Positions 5,982-6,391 of a stretch of 6,391 bases of DNA are shown here, piece by piece. Under the pieces are notes generated by a model. It was not told where the DNA came from. It worked only from the letters and a program-made list of their open reading frames with translations, and did not search any database. A program made the position numbers and the translations under genes. Position 1 is the stretch's first letter. Each line of letters begins with the position of its first letter. Origin of the DNA: JBHIDJ01 sp046760105 (GTDB lineage: Bacteria; Pseudomonadota; Gammaproteobacteria; Acidiferrobacterales; SPGG2); contig JBHIDJ010000166.1 of NCBI GenBank assembly GCA_046760105.1, positions 1 to 6,391 on the forward strand, given 5' to 3'.

Positions 5982-6391
5982 ATGCCTTGGCTTAAGCTTA
6001 AACTCGAGGCCGACAAGAAGTGCGTTGAGCCTGTTGCACAGGCGCTCGAGGGGTGCGGCGCGATTGCCGTTACGCTGGAAGCAGCCGGCAACCAGATGCA
6101 ATTCGAAGTCGAACCGGATCGGGTAAGCTTATGGGCACGCAATCGTGTGACCGGATTGTTTCCGGCGAACGCAGATGTTCCTGCTATTGTCCGGCAGATT
6201 GAGCTGCAAGCAGGTGCTTCGCTGGCGTTTAACGTGGAAGTGATTCCGGACCGCGAGTGGTGCAAAGCATGGCGGCAAGAGCTCAAACCGATGCACTTTG
6301 GTTCCCGGCTTTGGGTGTGCCCCAGTGACTGCGCGTCGCTACAAGCGGACGCGGTCGATGTCTTCATTGACCCGGGGCTTGCTTTTGGATC
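5982..6391 (+). CDS. prmA: Ribosomal protein L11 methyltransferase PrmA, 5' part (cut by window end)
   Basis: PrmA uses S-adenosylmethionine to trimethylate ribosomal protein L11. About 136 codons are present before the window ends inside the gene; the E. coli protein is ~293 residues, so roughly half is visible. The N-terminal substrate-recognition domain begins MPWLKLKL, as in other PrmA proteins. It is followed by DREWCKAWRQELKPM, FGSRLWVCPS and DPGLAFG, the family block that normally continues into TGTH before the methyltransferase domain. The SAM-binding glycine motif lies beyond the window. The start at 5982 is fixed by the MPW N-terminus. No Shine-Dalgarno precedes it; the inverted repeat ends 7 bp upstream and could affect ribosome access. 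Position downstream of accC is a common gammaproteobacterial arrangement. The partial frame is open to the last base, with no frameshift. Confidence 0.94.
   Translation, partial: MPWLKLKLEADKKCVEPVAQALEGCGAIAVTLEAAGNQMQFEVEPDRVSLWARNRVTGLFPANADVPAIVRQIELQAGASLAFNVEVIPDREWCKAWRQELKPMHFGSRLWVCPSDCASLQADAVDVFIDPGLAFG

Noticed and set aside
5879..6367. 162-codon open frame on the minus strand at the right end
   Set aside because: It lies opposite prmA, whose reading frame shows strong family motifs, and across the heptad repeat. Its translation is low-complexity Ser/Ala/Thr-rich, with no recognisable domain.

Overview
The window is a compact housekeeping segment of a gammaproteobacterial-type chromosome with moderately high GC. 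All seven recognised genes lie on the + strand: cutA, dsbD, a TlpA/ResA-like thioredoxin, aroQ, accB, accC and the 5' part of prmA, which is cut by the window end. The order aroQ-accB-accC-prmA, with cutA-dsbD next to it, is a well-known gammaproteobacterial arrangement. The AccB, AccC and PrmA proteins read like close relatives of the E. coli ones. The exact genus cannot be told from the sequence.

Layout. Positions 1-159 hold a G/C homopolymer stretch that looks like a poor contig end, then a good sigma70-like promoter candidate (94-123). cutA and dsbD overlap by four bases (ATGA at 501-504), and a secreted or membrane-anchored thioredoxin follows 35 bp after dsbD. These three probably form one transcript centred on periplasmic thiol reduction. 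DsbD carries electrons from the cytoplasm across the inner membrane, and the TlpA-like protein is a plausible recipient. A 173-bp gap (3458-3630) holds a second promoter candidate and a short inverted repeat just downstream of it. It separates the redox genes from aroQ-accB-accC, which are spaced by 1 and 15 bp and supply 3-dehydroquinate dehydratase plus the biotin carrier and biotin carboxylase subunits of acetyl-CoA carboxylase. A 97-bp gap (5885-5981) then contains a symmetric inverted repeat made of 7-bp units, followed by prmA (ribosomal protein L11 methyltransferase).

Most notable observations. (1) DsbD is about 790 residues because its N-terminal periplasmic domain is present twice in tandem; each copy has its own cysteine pair, and the first pair has one extra residue between the cysteines. 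(2) The accC-prmA gap holds a heptad-based inverted repeat, two 31-nt arms of four 7-bp units plus 3 bp, which the genes do not explain and which may be one copy of a dispersed family. No phage, insertion sequence, CRISPR array, tRNA or rRNA gene was seen, and nothing here amounts to a clearly new multi-gene system.
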